Of a stretch of 64,000 nucleotides of DNA, positions 15,953-24,462 are shown piece after piece. Source of the stretch: Planctomycetota bacterium (GTDB lineage Bacteria > Planctomycetota > UBA8742 > UBA2392). The DNA lies in NCBI GenBank assembly GCA_016712285.1, contig JADJRK010000001.1, positions 1,116,001 to 1,180,000 on the forward strand, written 5' to 3'. The first letter of the stretch is position 1, and each line of letters starts with the position of its first letter. The notes beneath the pieces were generated by a model. It did no database searches, was not told the origin of the DNA, and saw nothing but the letters and a program-made list of their open reading frames with translations. Made by a program: the position numbers and the translations under genes.

Positions 15953-16357
15953 ATGGCTTACGTCAGCACTTTCCATGTCGAAGTACGCAGCTACGAGCTT
16001 GACGTGTATGACCACGTCAACAACGCCGTGTACATCAACTGGCTTGAGCACGGCCGCAGCAAGTTCTTGCAGGACAAGGGCTTCAACTACGTCAACATCA
16101 TCGACCAATGGGGCGTACGCTTCATGACGGTGCGCACCGAAATTGACTACCGCCTGGCCCTGAAGTTGGGCGACAGCGCTGACATTGCCACCAGTGTCGA
16201 GCGATTCGGCAACACCAGCGTCACCTTTCGCCAGATGATCTCCCGGGCCAGTGACCGAGAAACCGCGGCCGACGCCCGCGTTGTCATTGTTTTCACCGAC
16301 AAAGACTCCGGTCGGCCTGTGCCGGTACCCGATCAGTTCAAGGGGCTTTGTACGTGA
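15953..16357 (+). CDS. Acyl-CoA thioesterase, 4HBT hotdog fold
   Basis: A 134-residue hotdog-fold thioesterase of the YbgC/4HBT type that hydrolyses acyl-CoA. The active-site region VYDHVNNAVYINWLEHGR contains the conserved Asp-His-Asn arrangement and the following helix. The ATG at 15953 is preferred to a TTG five codons upstream. Its TGA overlaps the GTG start of the acyl ligase (GTGA), so the pair is translationally coupled. Together they can release and reactivate a carboxylic acid, perhaps salvaging unusual acyl groups. Regulation through the upstream candidate RNA is possible. Confidence 0.88.
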   Translation: MAYVSTFHVEVRSYELDVYDHVNNAVYINWLEHGRSKFLQDKGFNYVNIIDQWGVRFMTVRTEIDYRLALKLGDSADIATSVERFGNTSVTFRQMISRASDRETAADARVVIVFTDKDSGRPVPVPDQFKGLCT

Positions 16358-17988
16358 GCCAAGGTTTCGATTGGCAAGCGCTGTATCCGCAGGGCGTCAA
16401 CCGCGCCTATGAGCCGCCCCGTAAGTACATCTGGCAATTTCTGGAAGAAACCGCCCGCAAGTTTCCTGAGAAGCCGGCCCTGCTGTTCAACGAACTGACC
16501 GTACCCTACGGCCGGCTCTGGAACCGTGTGCGCATCAGCGCCTCGGTTCTGCGCTCGCGCGGCTTTGCGCGCGGCAAACGCAGTGACCGCGTCATGCTGG
16601 TGCTGCCGAACTGCCCCGAGTTTGTCGTGCACTATTACGCCGCGTTGCGGGCCGACATGGTTGTGGTCGCCGTCAATCCCAAGCTCACGCGCGACGAATT
16701 GCTGCCATTGATCGTGGACACCGAACCCCGCGCAGCCTTCGTGCACGTCGATTGCGCCGGCGAGTTCGAAGCCGCCCGTGTCGCCGCCCACGTGCGCGAA
16801 CCCAAGGTCTTCTATGTGCGCAGCGGCCACGAGTTCAAGCCGGGCCGCGGCGATTCCAGCGTGCTGCCGCAGGTGCTGGGCGAGCCCGACCCGTCGGAAA
16901 GTCGGACGGACCTGGACGTCGCCGTGCTGCAATACACCAGCGGCACCACCGGTGGCCTGAAAGCCGCGATGATCAGCCACCGCAACCTGGTCGCCAACGC
17001 CGAACAGAACAACCAGTGGTTCGGCTGGAACGAACGCGACGTGGTGCTTGGCGCGCTGCCGCTGTGCCACACGTGGGGCATGTGCTGCGTGATGAACGCG
17101 GCCATCGCAGCCGGAGCCACGATTTCATTGATCGAGGAGTTCAACGCTGCGCGCGTCGTGGAAGAGATCGAAAACCACGCGGTCACCGTTGCCTATGGTT
17201 CCGGCACGATGTTCCAGCGCATTCTGGATTCAGCGGGCGATAACGCCGCTGACGCCTTCGCCTCGCTGCGCTACGTCAAGGCGGGCGCGATGCTGATCGA
17301 CCGCACGCTGAACGAGCGCTGGGCAAGCGCCGTTCCCGACGTGCCCATGATCAACGGCTACGGCCTGACCGAGGCGTCGCCCGAGGTCACGAACAACCCG
17401 CCCGGCCGCGTCAAGTTGGGCACCGTCGGTTTGCCATTGCCGGGTACCGACCTGCGCCTGTGCCAACCTGAAGCGCCCGAGACACCCGTTGGGCCTGGCC
17501 AGGAAGGCGAGATTCAGGTGCGCGGGCCGCAGGTGATGCTGGGCTACTGGAGTGAACCCGCAGCCACGCGTTTGGCGATTCTGCCGGGCGGCTGGTTGCG
17601 CACGGGCGACATCGGCGCATTCGACGAAGAAGGCTATTTGCGCATTGTTGACCGGCTGAAAGATCTGATCAAGTTTCGCGGCAACAGCATCGCCCCGGGC
17701 GAGGTTGAAAAGCTGCTGCTGACGCATCCCGGCGTGCGCGAAGCATGCGTGGTGGGAATGCCCGACGCCGGCGATGGCGAAGTGCCGGTGGCCTTTGTGG
17801 TGCTGAAAGAAGGCGCGCCGCTGGACGTGACCGACCTGCCGGATTTTGTAGAGCCGCACCTGGCCAGCTTCAAACGGCCAAGACGCTTCCACATCGTCCA
17901 CGAGATCCCGAAGAATCACGTGGGCAAGCCGCTAAGGCGAGTGCTGCGAGAGATGCCGGAACCCGGCGTCCCCGGCCTCGCACAGTAG
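16354..17988 (+). CDS. AMP-dependent acyl-CoA ligase
   Basis: A 544-residue ANL-superfamily enzyme activating a carboxylate with ATP and loading it on CoA. A3 motif QYTSGTTGGLKAAMISH, A5 NGYGLTEASPEV, A7 GWLRTGDIG and A8 RLKDLIKFRGNSI are present, and the A10 lysine region is NHVGKPLRR. The usual A3 Lys/Pro (TGxPKG) is replaced by GGLKA. GTG at 16354 overlaps the upstream stop; the alternative TTG at 16348 lies inside it. Closest in style to medium/long-chain or aryl-CoA ligases; the substrate is not deducible. Followed by a bidirectional terminator. Confidence 0.92.
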   Translation: MSQGFDWQALYPQGVNRAYEPPRKYIWQFLEETARKFPEKPALLFNELTVPYGRLWNRVRISASVLRSRGFARGKRSDRVMLVLPNCPEFVVHYYAALRADMVVVAVNPKLTRDELLPLIVDTEPRAAFVHVDCAGEFEAARVAAHVREPKVFYVRSGHEFKPGRGDSSVLPQVLGEPDPSESRTDLDVAVLQYTSGTTGGLKAAMISHRNLVANAEQNNQWFGWNERDVVLGALPLCHTWGMCCVMNAAIAAGATISLIEEFNAARVVEEIENHAVTVAYGSGTMFQRILDSAGDNAADAFASLRYVKAGAMLIDRTLNERWASAVPDVPMINGYGLTEASPEVTNNPPGRVKLGTVGLPLPGTDLRLCQPEAPETPVGPGQEGEIQVRGPQVMLGYWSEPAATRLAILPGGWLRTGDIGAFDEEGYLRIVDRLKDLIKFRGNSIAPGEVEKLLLTHPGVREACVVGMPDAGDGEVPVAFVVLKEGAPLDVTDLPDFVEPHLASFKRPRRFHIVHEIPKNHVGKPLRRVLREMPEPGVPGLAQ

Positions 17989-18049
17989 TTGCATTCGCGT
18001 GCGACCTAGCGCTTGGTCGCCAACTGGCCGTAGCAACGCGCGCCTCCAA

Positions 18050-18090
18050 AAAAAGGGGTCAGGCACGCTGCGCGAGCCAGACCCCTTTTT
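18050..18090. terminator. Bidirectional terminator between convergent genes
   Basis: AAAAAGGGGTC (18050-18060) pairs with GACCCCTTTTT (18080-18090), and GGC/GCC extends the stem inward. The A- and T-tracts let it serve both the acyl ligase (plus) and the DUF169 gene (minus). Confidence 0.85.
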
Positions 18091-18094
18091 GAGG

Positions 18095-18880
18095 CTACTT
18101 GGGCCAGTACTGGCGCAGTTCTTCGTAGCTTGGCGGGAACGTGCCTGTGTACTTCATGAATTGCGGGATGGGGTATCTCACGCCGCCTTTGTGGGTGCCT
18201 TCGAGACCTTCCATCAACGTCTGTGCGAACGCCCACGGCATGGCGAACGCCATTTCGTGATCCTGCGTTTGCCCGAAGATGCGGTCGCCGTAGCAGGGCA
18301 GGATCACCTGCGGCTTGCCCGTCTGCATGGTCTCAATCACTTCGTCGGCGCAGTCGGTGCGGCCGCTGAACCTTGAATGAATGTATCCCCCACTCTCCCA
18401 CAGCGCCCCCGTCACCAGCCGCATCACCTGCGCCGGGTTGCCGAACGCCAGCACGACGTCAGGCTCCCAGTCAATGCGCCCCAGCGGTCCGCTGACCATC
18501 GCGTAGTATTCGCCAAAGTTGAAACACGGCGCCGCCGCTTCGGTCTTCTTGCCCGCGGCTGCGTCTTTCGTGTACATGCCTGCGCAGCAGTGGCCCTCGT
18601 CAAAATGCGGCACGCGCGGCTCAAGGCCGAACAGCGTGGCGCCGATCGGGCAACTGATGTCTTCGCGGCTGACGGCAATCGTCCAGCCGTAATGGCGGCT
18701 GATGCTCATGGCCTGACAGAGCGCGCTCGATATTTTCATGTCGCGGCCGGGGCGCTTGGCCTTTTCCGGGATCTCGGCTGCGCTGCGCACCATCTTGATT
18801 GCCAGCGGGAAAGTTGCCGGGCGCACGTGCTGCTCAATGGCTTCATTGAGGCTTTTGGGGCTGATCGTCGTCTGGGTCAT
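18095..18880 (-). CDS. DUF169 family protein
   Basis: A 261-residue protein of the DUF169 family (COG2043), found in archaea and anaerobes and lacking a settled function. It is Cys-rich in places that suggest metal or redox chemistry: SREDISCPIGATLFG, EGHCCAGMYTKD, EAAAPCFNF and GRTDCADEVIETMQTG. The ATG at 18878-18880 starts the family-like region MTQTTISPKSLNEAI. It lies inside the 3' end of lgt (38-base overlap), so the gene is probably translated from the lgt message. A longer reading frame to 19024 is only the shadow of lgt. Confidence 0.8.
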   Translation of the reverse strand: MTQTTISPKSLNEAIEQHVRPATFPLAIKMVRSAAEIPEKAKRPGRDMKISSALCQAMSISRHYGWTIAVSREDISCPIGATLFGLEPRVPHFDEGHCCAGMYTKDAAAGKKTEAAAPCFNFGEYYAMVSGPLGRIDWEPDVVLAFGNPAQVMRLVTGALWESGGYIHSRFSGRTDCADEVIETMQTGKPQVILPCYGDRIFGQTQDHEMAFAMPWAFAQTLMEGLEGTHKGGVRYPIPQFMKYTGTFPPSYEELRQYWPK

Positions 18881-20330
18881 CGGCAAGCTCCTCGGTAAGC
18901 TGCGTGTCGGCTCCGTGCGGGCCGGCGTGTTTGGCTTGTTCGGCTTCGTGTTCGGCGTCCCACTCGGCTTGCTTCTTGGCCAGTGCCTCGTGCACTTTTT
19001 CAATGCCCGCGATTTCGCCGGCACCGGTGCTGCCGCCCATTCCGGTTTCCACGACCGACACCGGCGCCTCCTTGATCGTTTCTGAACTGTCGGGCGGATA
19101 CATCTTCATGTCCGCGATGACTTTGCCGAAGCGCCAGAAGTAGAGCATGGCACACAGCCCGAACGCAGCCATGCCAAGGCTCAACAGTTGCCCCATACTC
19201 AGGCCCATGAACACGGTGCCAAGCTCGTTGCCCTGGCCCTGGAACTGCACGTCCGGCTGGCGCCAGAACTCGCCGATGAAGCGCGCAATCGGATAGGCCG
19301 TGAAGAAGCCGGCCGCCACCATGCCCGCGCGCTTGACACGACGCCGGAACCACAGCAGGAGCAGCAGCACCATCACACCCTCAAGCAGCAACTGGTAAAG
19401 CTGGCTGGGATGGCGCGGCGTGGTCACCAGCGAAAACTCGCCGAACCACAGGTGGCCGGGCGTGTCATGGGCCATGTAGGTGTGCGTGCCGTCGGCCTGT
19501 GGCACCAGCAGCTCATAGCCCTGCAGGTACGCATCCGGGTTTCGGTACAGCACCGTCGCGCCGCCGTGGTCAATGACGCCGCCGGGGTTTGCCTCATTCA
19601 AACTCTTGAGCCAAAGCTCCGCCTGCGCCGGGTCTTCCGGCTTGCTCATGCGCTCCCACAGTGTGTTGCCGGTGAACACGACGGGATTGCCCTTGCCGCT
19701 GCGCACCGGAAAGCGCATGGCCCACGGCAGCCAGTCTGCGGCTTCTCGGCCATACAGCTCAGCGTTCATGAAGTTGGCCAGGCGAATCCAGATCACGCCG
19801 AACGCCGCACTGATCGTGCCGACGTCGCAGATGATGGCCAGCGGCGCCTTGCGCCCGCTGCGCAGCCACCAGATCAGCGCCATCGTCGCCGTGCCGAATG
19901 CCGCGCCGTGGCTGGCCATGCCGGACCAGTTCAGGAAGATGCGGCGCAACTGGTCTTCGGTGTTGACCGGGCCGTACGGTGGCGGGCCGAAATAGAACTC
20001 CGGGTTATAGATGAAGATGTACGCAGTCTTGGCGCCGACGAGCACGCCGATCATCGCCAGCAGCAGCGCGTCGTAGGCGACGTGCGGCTTGATCTTGATC
20101 CAGTCCTGCTTGCGAAAGCGCCCGAACCAGTACAGCACACCGATGAACGCAATCAGGTAGCAGAGGTAGTAGAAATCAAGAATGATCTCGCCGCCGCCGC
20201 CGGTCCAGTCGCTGACGCCGCTGGCATTGACCAACCAGCGGTCATAGATCACCAGTCCATCCGACCAGCGCAAAAGCGTGGTCGTGAACCAGTCGAATGC
20301 CAACCGCGGATGCTCAAGTGCTGCAAGCAT
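18843..20330 (-). CDS. lgt: Prolipoprotein diacylglyceryl transferase
   Basis: Lgt transfers diacylglycerol from phosphatidylglycerol to the lipobox Cys of prolipoproteins in the inner membrane. The signature RLANFMNAELYGR and the HPSQLYQLLLEG and RFIGEFWRQPD motifs are present among about seven transmembrane helices. At 495 residues it is much longer than the usual 270-300. The extra length is an insert after the signature (about 205-290, WERMSKPEDPAQAEL onward) and a charged C-terminal tail of about 95 residues (SSETIKEAPVSVVE ... DDPDDDQPQKPQ). It serves the lipoproteins seen here, such as those at 35151 and 63193. Confidence 0.94.
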   Translation of the reverse strand: MLAALEHPRLAFDWFTTTLLRWSDGLVIYDRWLVNASGVSDWTGGGGEIILDFYYLCYLIAFIGVLYWFGRFRKQDWIKIKPHVAYDALLLAMIGVLVGAKTAYIFIYNPEFYFGPPPYGPVNTEDQLRRIFLNWSGMASHGAAFGTATMALIWWLRSGRKAPLAIICDVGTISAAFGVIWIRLANFMNAELYGREAADWLPWAMRFPVRSGKGNPVVFTGNTLWERMSKPEDPAQAELWLKSLNEANPGGVIDHGGATVLYRNPDAYLQGYELLVPQADGTHTYMAHDTPGHLWFGEFSLVTTPRHPSQLYQLLLEGVMVLLLLLWFRRRVKRAGMVAAGFFTAYPIARFIGEFWRQPDVQFQGQGNELGTVFMGLSMGQLLSLGMAAFGLCAMLYFWRFGKVIADMKMYPPDSSETIKEAPVSVVETGMGGSTGAGEIAGIEKVHEALAKKQAEWDAEHEAEQAKHAGPHGADTQLTEELADDPDDDQPQKPQ

Positions 20331-20424
20331 GGATTACACCGTCACCATGTAGAATGTTCCGAACAGCGAATGACCAGTAACCAGTGTACTTGCACGCCCG
20401 ACAGCTGGTCTTGTCTATTTGCTG

Positions 20425-22482
20425 TCACCCCCGCAGCGTTCCGCGCAGCTGGGCGGTGATTGCCGCAATGGCAGCATCCATCTGCGCGGTGATTTCTTCG
20501 GTGGTCAGCGTGCGCTCGTCGTGACGAAAGCTCAGCCGGAACGCGAGGCTCTTCTTGCCCGCGCCGATCTGCTTGCCCGTGAACTCGTCGAACAGCTCTA
20601 CAGTGCGCAGCGTGGTATCGCACGCCTTGCCAACTACGAATTGCACTTCGGCCCAGGTTACGGCTGCATCGAGCACGAAGGCCAGGTCACGCTCCGCGGT
20701 CGGGAAGCGCGGCAGCTCAGCCAGCTTGGGAACTTCCAGCCATGCCTCGACCAGCGATGTCATGTCGAGCTCGCCCACGGCCGCCGGCCCCTCGGCATCG
20801 TACTCTTTCAGCGCAGCCGCCGACGGCTCGCCGATCACGCCCAGCAACTTGCCCCCCAGCAGCAAGCGGGCAGCGCGCCCCTGCGCGAACACACTGTCAT
20901 CAAACGGCTCGATCGTCAGCGCCGCCCGCACGCGCAACGCTTCGAGCAATGCCTCGATTGCGCCCTTGAGGTCGAAGTAGTCGCGACCCAGCAGGCCCAG
21001 CAGTTCGCGCTCGCCGGTCTTTGTGCCATCGCTGCTGGGATGAAACACGTTGGCGCACTCGTACAGCCGAACGCCCTTTGCGTTCTGGCGCTCGTTGGTG
21101 GCCAAGGCCAGCAGCAGGCTGCCCAGGAGATTGCGGCGCAATGAGGGCAAGCCGGCGTTCACGGGGTTGCGCGCCTCAAGCCGCGCGGCATGCTTGCTGA
21201 ACTGGCTGAACTGCGCGACATCGCCCTGTGCTTTCACGAACGTATCCGTCAGCGCCTCGCTGAAGCCCATGCCGCGCAACGCCTCGCCGATGGCGCGCCG
21301 TACGCGCTGGCGGCGGGTCAATTTGTTCGTGGCGACAGGCATGCGCAGCGGCGCGGGTATGCGCTCAAGGCCGTGAATGCGGCCGACTTCTTCGACAAGG
21401 TCGATTGGCTTTTGCAGGTCTCGGCGAAAGCTCGGCACCGCCACCGTCACACTGTCCGCGGCTTGCGCAGACACCGGCACGTCCAGCCCCGTGAAGATCG
21501 CCGCCACTGCGGGCGCCGTGACTTCAATGCCCAGCGAACGTGAGATATCGCGCGCTGTCACGGTCACGCTTCGCGGCTCCGACTTCGCGGTCCCGGCCTC
21601 AAGCACACCGTCCAGCACTTCGCCACCCGCGACCTCAAGAATCAGTTGCACGGCGCGGCGGCTTGCAGCGATCACGCCCGCGGGATCCACACCGCGCTCA
21701 AAGCGGTAGCTGCTGTCGCTCTCGAGCTCGTGGCGCCGGCTGGTAGCACGAATGCCGGCCGGCTCAAAGTACGCGCTTTCCAGCAGCACGTCTGTCGTCT
21801 TTGTCGTCACGCCGCTGGTCAAGCCGCCCATGATGCCGCCGATGGCCTGCGGCTTTTCGGCGTCGCAGATGACCAGCGTGTCGGCGTCGCACTTGACGAA
21901 TGCCCGCTCAGGCTCGGGTTTGTCGCGTTTGCGGTCGACCAGCGGGTCAAAGCGCTCGCCCGCTTTGGCCATGCGCACGACAATGCGCTTGCCGGCGAGC
22001 TGGTTCAGGTCAAAGGCATGCAGCGGCTGCCCGGTCTCGAACAGCACGAAGTTGGTGACGTCCACAACGTTGTTGATCGGCTTGAGACCAATGCCCTCAA
22101 GGCGCTTGCGAAGCCATTCGGGCGACGGGCCAACCTTGACGCCGCGAATGACCTGTGCCGTGTAGTGCGGGCAGACCCTGAGCGCGTCGGGCTCAATCAC
22201 AACGCTGGAGACCTGATCGGCCTTGGTCTTGGCAGGTTGGTACTCGACCTTGGGGTGCTGCACACGCTTACCGGTGGTGGCGGCAAGCTCGCGCGCAAGG
22301 CCGATTACGCTCAGGCAGTCGGTACGGTTGCTGGTGACTTCAAGGGTGAAACATACGTCGTCGCCGACTTCGTCGAAACCTTCAACCTCTGTGCCGGCCA
22401 TGGTCAGCTTGTCGGCAACCTCGCGCGCCGAAAGGCCGCTGCCGACATAGCTTTCAAGCCACTTGTATGTTGTCTTCATCAT
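20425..22482 (-). CDS. pheT: Phenylalanyl-tRNA synthetase beta subunit (short form)
   Basis: 685 residues. Contains B1 (MKTTYKWLESYV, SNRTDCLSVIGLARELA), B3/B4 editing domain (DVTNFVLFETGQPLHAFD), B5, the catalytic-like core (FSEALTDTF) and a C-terminal FDX-ACB anticodon-binding domain (FPTAERDLAFVLD to LRG). The OB-fold tRNA-binding module inserted after residue 38 in typical 800-residue bacterial PheT is missing, as in planctomycete forms I recall. The alpha subunit gene is not adjacent. AGGAG precedes the start by 7 bases. Confidence 0.95.
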   Translation of the reverse strand: MMKTTYKWLESYVGSGLSAREVADKLTMAGTEVEGFDEVGDDVCFTLEVTSNRTDCLSVIGLARELAATTGKRVQHPKVEYQPAKTKADQVSSVVIEPDALRVCPHYTAQVIRGVKVGPSPEWLRKRLEGIGLKPINNVVDVTNFVLFETGQPLHAFDLNQLAGKRIVVRMAKAGERFDPLVDRKRDKPEPERAFVKCDADTLVICDAEKPQAIGGIMGGLTSGVTTKTTDVLLESAYFEPAGIRATSRRHELESDSSYRFERGVDPAGVIAASRRAVQLILEVAGGEVLDGVLEAGTAKSEPRSVTVTARDISRSLGIEVTAPAVAAIFTGLDVPVSAQAADSVTVAVPSFRRDLQKPIDLVEEVGRIHGLERIPAPLRMPVATNKLTRRQRVRRAIGEALRGMGFSEALTDTFVKAQGDVAQFSQFSKHAARLEARNPVNAGLPSLRRNLLGSLLLALATNERQNAKGVRLYECANVFHPSSDGTKTGERELLGLLGRDYFDLKGAIEALLEALRVRAALTIEPFDDSVFAQGRAARLLLGGKLLGVIGEPSAAALKEYDAEGPAAVGELDMTSLVEAWLEVPKLAELPRFPTAERDLAFVLDAAVTWAEVQFVVGKACDTTLRTVELFDEFTGKQIGAGKKSLAFRLSFRHDERTLTTEEITAQMDAAIAAITAQLRGTLRG

Positions 22483-22558
22483 GGCATGGCTCCTGACAGG
22501 GCGCGTTTTAGCGCATCAAACGCCCGTGGCAATGGAATGCATGTGGTAGAGTAAAGGA

Positions 22559-23089
22559 ATGTGGGACGCGCTACTCAAGACGGCCAAAGTCTACCTGCTC
22601 GTGATGCTGCCGATCGCGGTGATCGTTCTTCCTGCCCAGCCATGGTCGCTGATGCGTGCCGACAAAGACATTCACGAGCTGTACGCAACCTACAGTAGCT
22701 CTCCTGACGAACTGAACCGACAGTTCAGTATCCGGATGGAGCAGAACGAGACTCTTCGAAGTGTCGTCCACGAGGCCTTAGCTTGGGAGGGTACCGAACC
22801 AAGCGAACAGATTGAAATGTCGAAAGCGGAGTATCTCCTGCGATGCACCATGACCTCAAGGTACAGTGCGAAGTGGACTGCCTTGTGGGCTACGCTGTTT
22901 CTTCCGCTTGTCGTTGCCGGGACGCTATCAGTGAAGTACATCGCCGACGTGTCCCGCCGCATGCGCATGGAACGTGTGCCGTCGTGGATTTGGCTGGCTA
23001 ACGAATCACCACCGGTACCCCAGACAGGAAATCCAGCGCTGCCAGAAGCATGCGGTCTTCCTGGTCCCACCACTGGTTCGCGGCTTTGA
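22559..23089 (+). CDS. Hypothetical two-helix membrane protein
   Basis: 176 residues. A transmembrane helix near 8-25 (TAKVYLLVMLPIAVIVLPA), an acidic soluble loop of about 80 residues, and a second helix (ALWATLFLPLVVAGTLSV). No family recognised. AAAGGA precedes the ATG. The last 92 bases overlap the 3' end of the S41 protease gene on the opposite strand, and the C-terminal 30 residues may be an extension created by loss of an earlier stop. Divergent from pheT. Confidence 0.55.
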   Translation: MWDALLKTAKVYLLVMLPIAVIVLPAQPWSLMRADKDIHELYATYSSSPDELNRQFSIRMEQNETLRSVVHEALAWEGTEPSEQIEMSKAEYLLRCTMTSRYSAKWTALWATLFLPLVVAGTLSVKYIADVSRRMRMERVPSWIWLANESPPVPQTGNPALPEACGLPGPTTGSRL

Positions 23090-24338
23090 CTTCGTCGCGG
23101 TTGTAGCGCGCGGTGCGGGCAGCCAACCGGGCGCGAACGCGCGACTGTTCACCATTCCTCCACTCGACCAGCAGGTCCGGCTGGATGCCGCCGGATTCGC
23201 CGTTCTTGCCGTTCTGCACGCGGCGCCCAAGGGGCGTGAAATACTGCGTCGTGGTGATATTGACGGTATAGTTCGGGTCCGCATCCAGCTTGTAGATCGT
23301 CTGCACCACGCCTTTGCCAAAGCTGCGCGTGCCGATCACGTACGCTCGCCCGTGGTCTTTCAGCGCGCCGGTGACCAGCTCGCTGGCACTGGCGGTGCCT
23401 TCGTCGATCAGCAGCACCACCGGCAGTGACGTGATGGCTGTTTCGTCGCGGGTCTTGATCACGCGGTCACCTTCGCGGTTGCTGTCGCGCGATGAGCGCG
23501 TGAACGTGATCAACACGTCCTTCTCGCTCAGCAGGCTGTCCACAATGTCGCTGGCCGTGTTCACGCGACCGCCGCCGTTGCCGCGCAGGTCAATCACCCA
23601 GCCTTCCGCACCCTGGGCCGCCAGGTCTTCGATCGCGGCTTTGAACTGCTCAAACGTGTTGGCCACGAACTCGCCGATGCGCAGGTAGCCGAACTTGCGG
23701 CCGCTGCTTTCCTCAAGGTGCACATCATGGACGCTGAAGCTCTCCACGCGCGAGCGCGTGACTTCGAACTCCATGCGCTTGGCCTTGGGATCGGTGCCGC
23801 TGTCGGTCTTGCCGCCGCGCAGCACAGCCACGTTCACCACCGAGTTCTCAACCTTGCTCTTGATGCGCAACGTCGAACTCTCGAACGGCTGGCCGAGGAT
23901 GCTGACGCCGTCCACGGCAACGATCACGTCGTCTTTCAGCATGCCGGCTTTGTCGGCGCCGCCGTTTTGCTCGACGCGCGTGACGTGCAGGCTGCCGTCG
24001 TCGTTCAACTGGATGTTCACGCCGATGCCGAAGAACTGACCCTCAAGGTCCATGTCCTGGCCCTTGGTCGCAATCGGTGGCAGCACGCGGGTGTAGCGGT
24101 CGCCGGTACCCTGCGCCAGGCCCTGCAGCGCGGCGTTGCGCAACTCTTCTTCGCTCAACTCGCCGTCGTAGTGGGCCAACAGCTTGGCGCGCACTTCAAG
24201 GTAAAGCTCAAGGTCCTTCTCGACACCCTCGGCGCCAGTGGGCGCCGGGTCGCCGGGCCGCACTAGCAACAAAACCAGCACACCGGCAATCACCAGCACA
24301 GGCAAGAAAGCAAAGCTGACTATGAAGTATCGGTTCAT
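22998..24338 (-). CDS. C-terminal processing peptidase, S41A (CtpA/Prc type)
   Basis: A 446-residue periplasmic serine protease anchored by an N-terminal helix (FIVSFAFLPVLVIAGVLVLLL). Order: helical cap, PDZ (GIGVNIQLNDDGSLHV ... GMLKDDVIVAVDG), then the S41 core with catalytic Ser317 in DEGTASASELV and Lys342 in RSFGKGVVQ. Such enzymes trim C-termini of envelope proteins. Length and motifs are normal, and the gene appears intact. Its 3' end overlaps the small membrane-protein gene on the other strand. Bases 24339-24462 upstream hold only short AGCGGGCAGC direct repeats. Confidence 0.93.
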   Translation of the reverse strand: MNRYFIVSFAFLPVLVIAGVLVLLLVRPGDPAPTGAEGVEKDLELYLEVRAKLLAHYDGELSEEELRNAALQGLAQGTGDRYTRVLPPIATKGQDMDLEGQFFGIGVNIQLNDDGSLHVTRVEQNGGADKAGMLKDDVIVAVDGVSILGQPFESSTLRIKSKVENSVVNVAVLRGGKTDSGTDPKAKRMEFEVTRSRVESFSVHDVHLEESSGRKFGYLRIGEFVANTFEQFKAAIEDLAAQGAEGWVIDLRGNGGGRVNTASDIVDSLLSEKDVLITFTRSSRDSNREGDRVIKTRDETAITSLPVVLLIDEGTASASELVTGALKDHGRAYVIGTRSFGKGVVQTIYKLDADPNYTVNITTTQYFTPLGRRVQNGKNGESGGIQPDLLVEWRNGEQSRVRARLAARTARYNRDEVKAANQWWDQEDRMLLAALDFLSGVPVVIR

Positions 24339-24462
24339 TCGATCTCAGCGGGCAGCCGGCAGCTTACAGCGGGCAGCTCGCACCGCATTGCCCAACTATA
24401 TCGTACTGCCGACATAGCCGCATCCCATTGTCGCTGCCAGCCGCAAGCTGCAAGCTGCGCGC

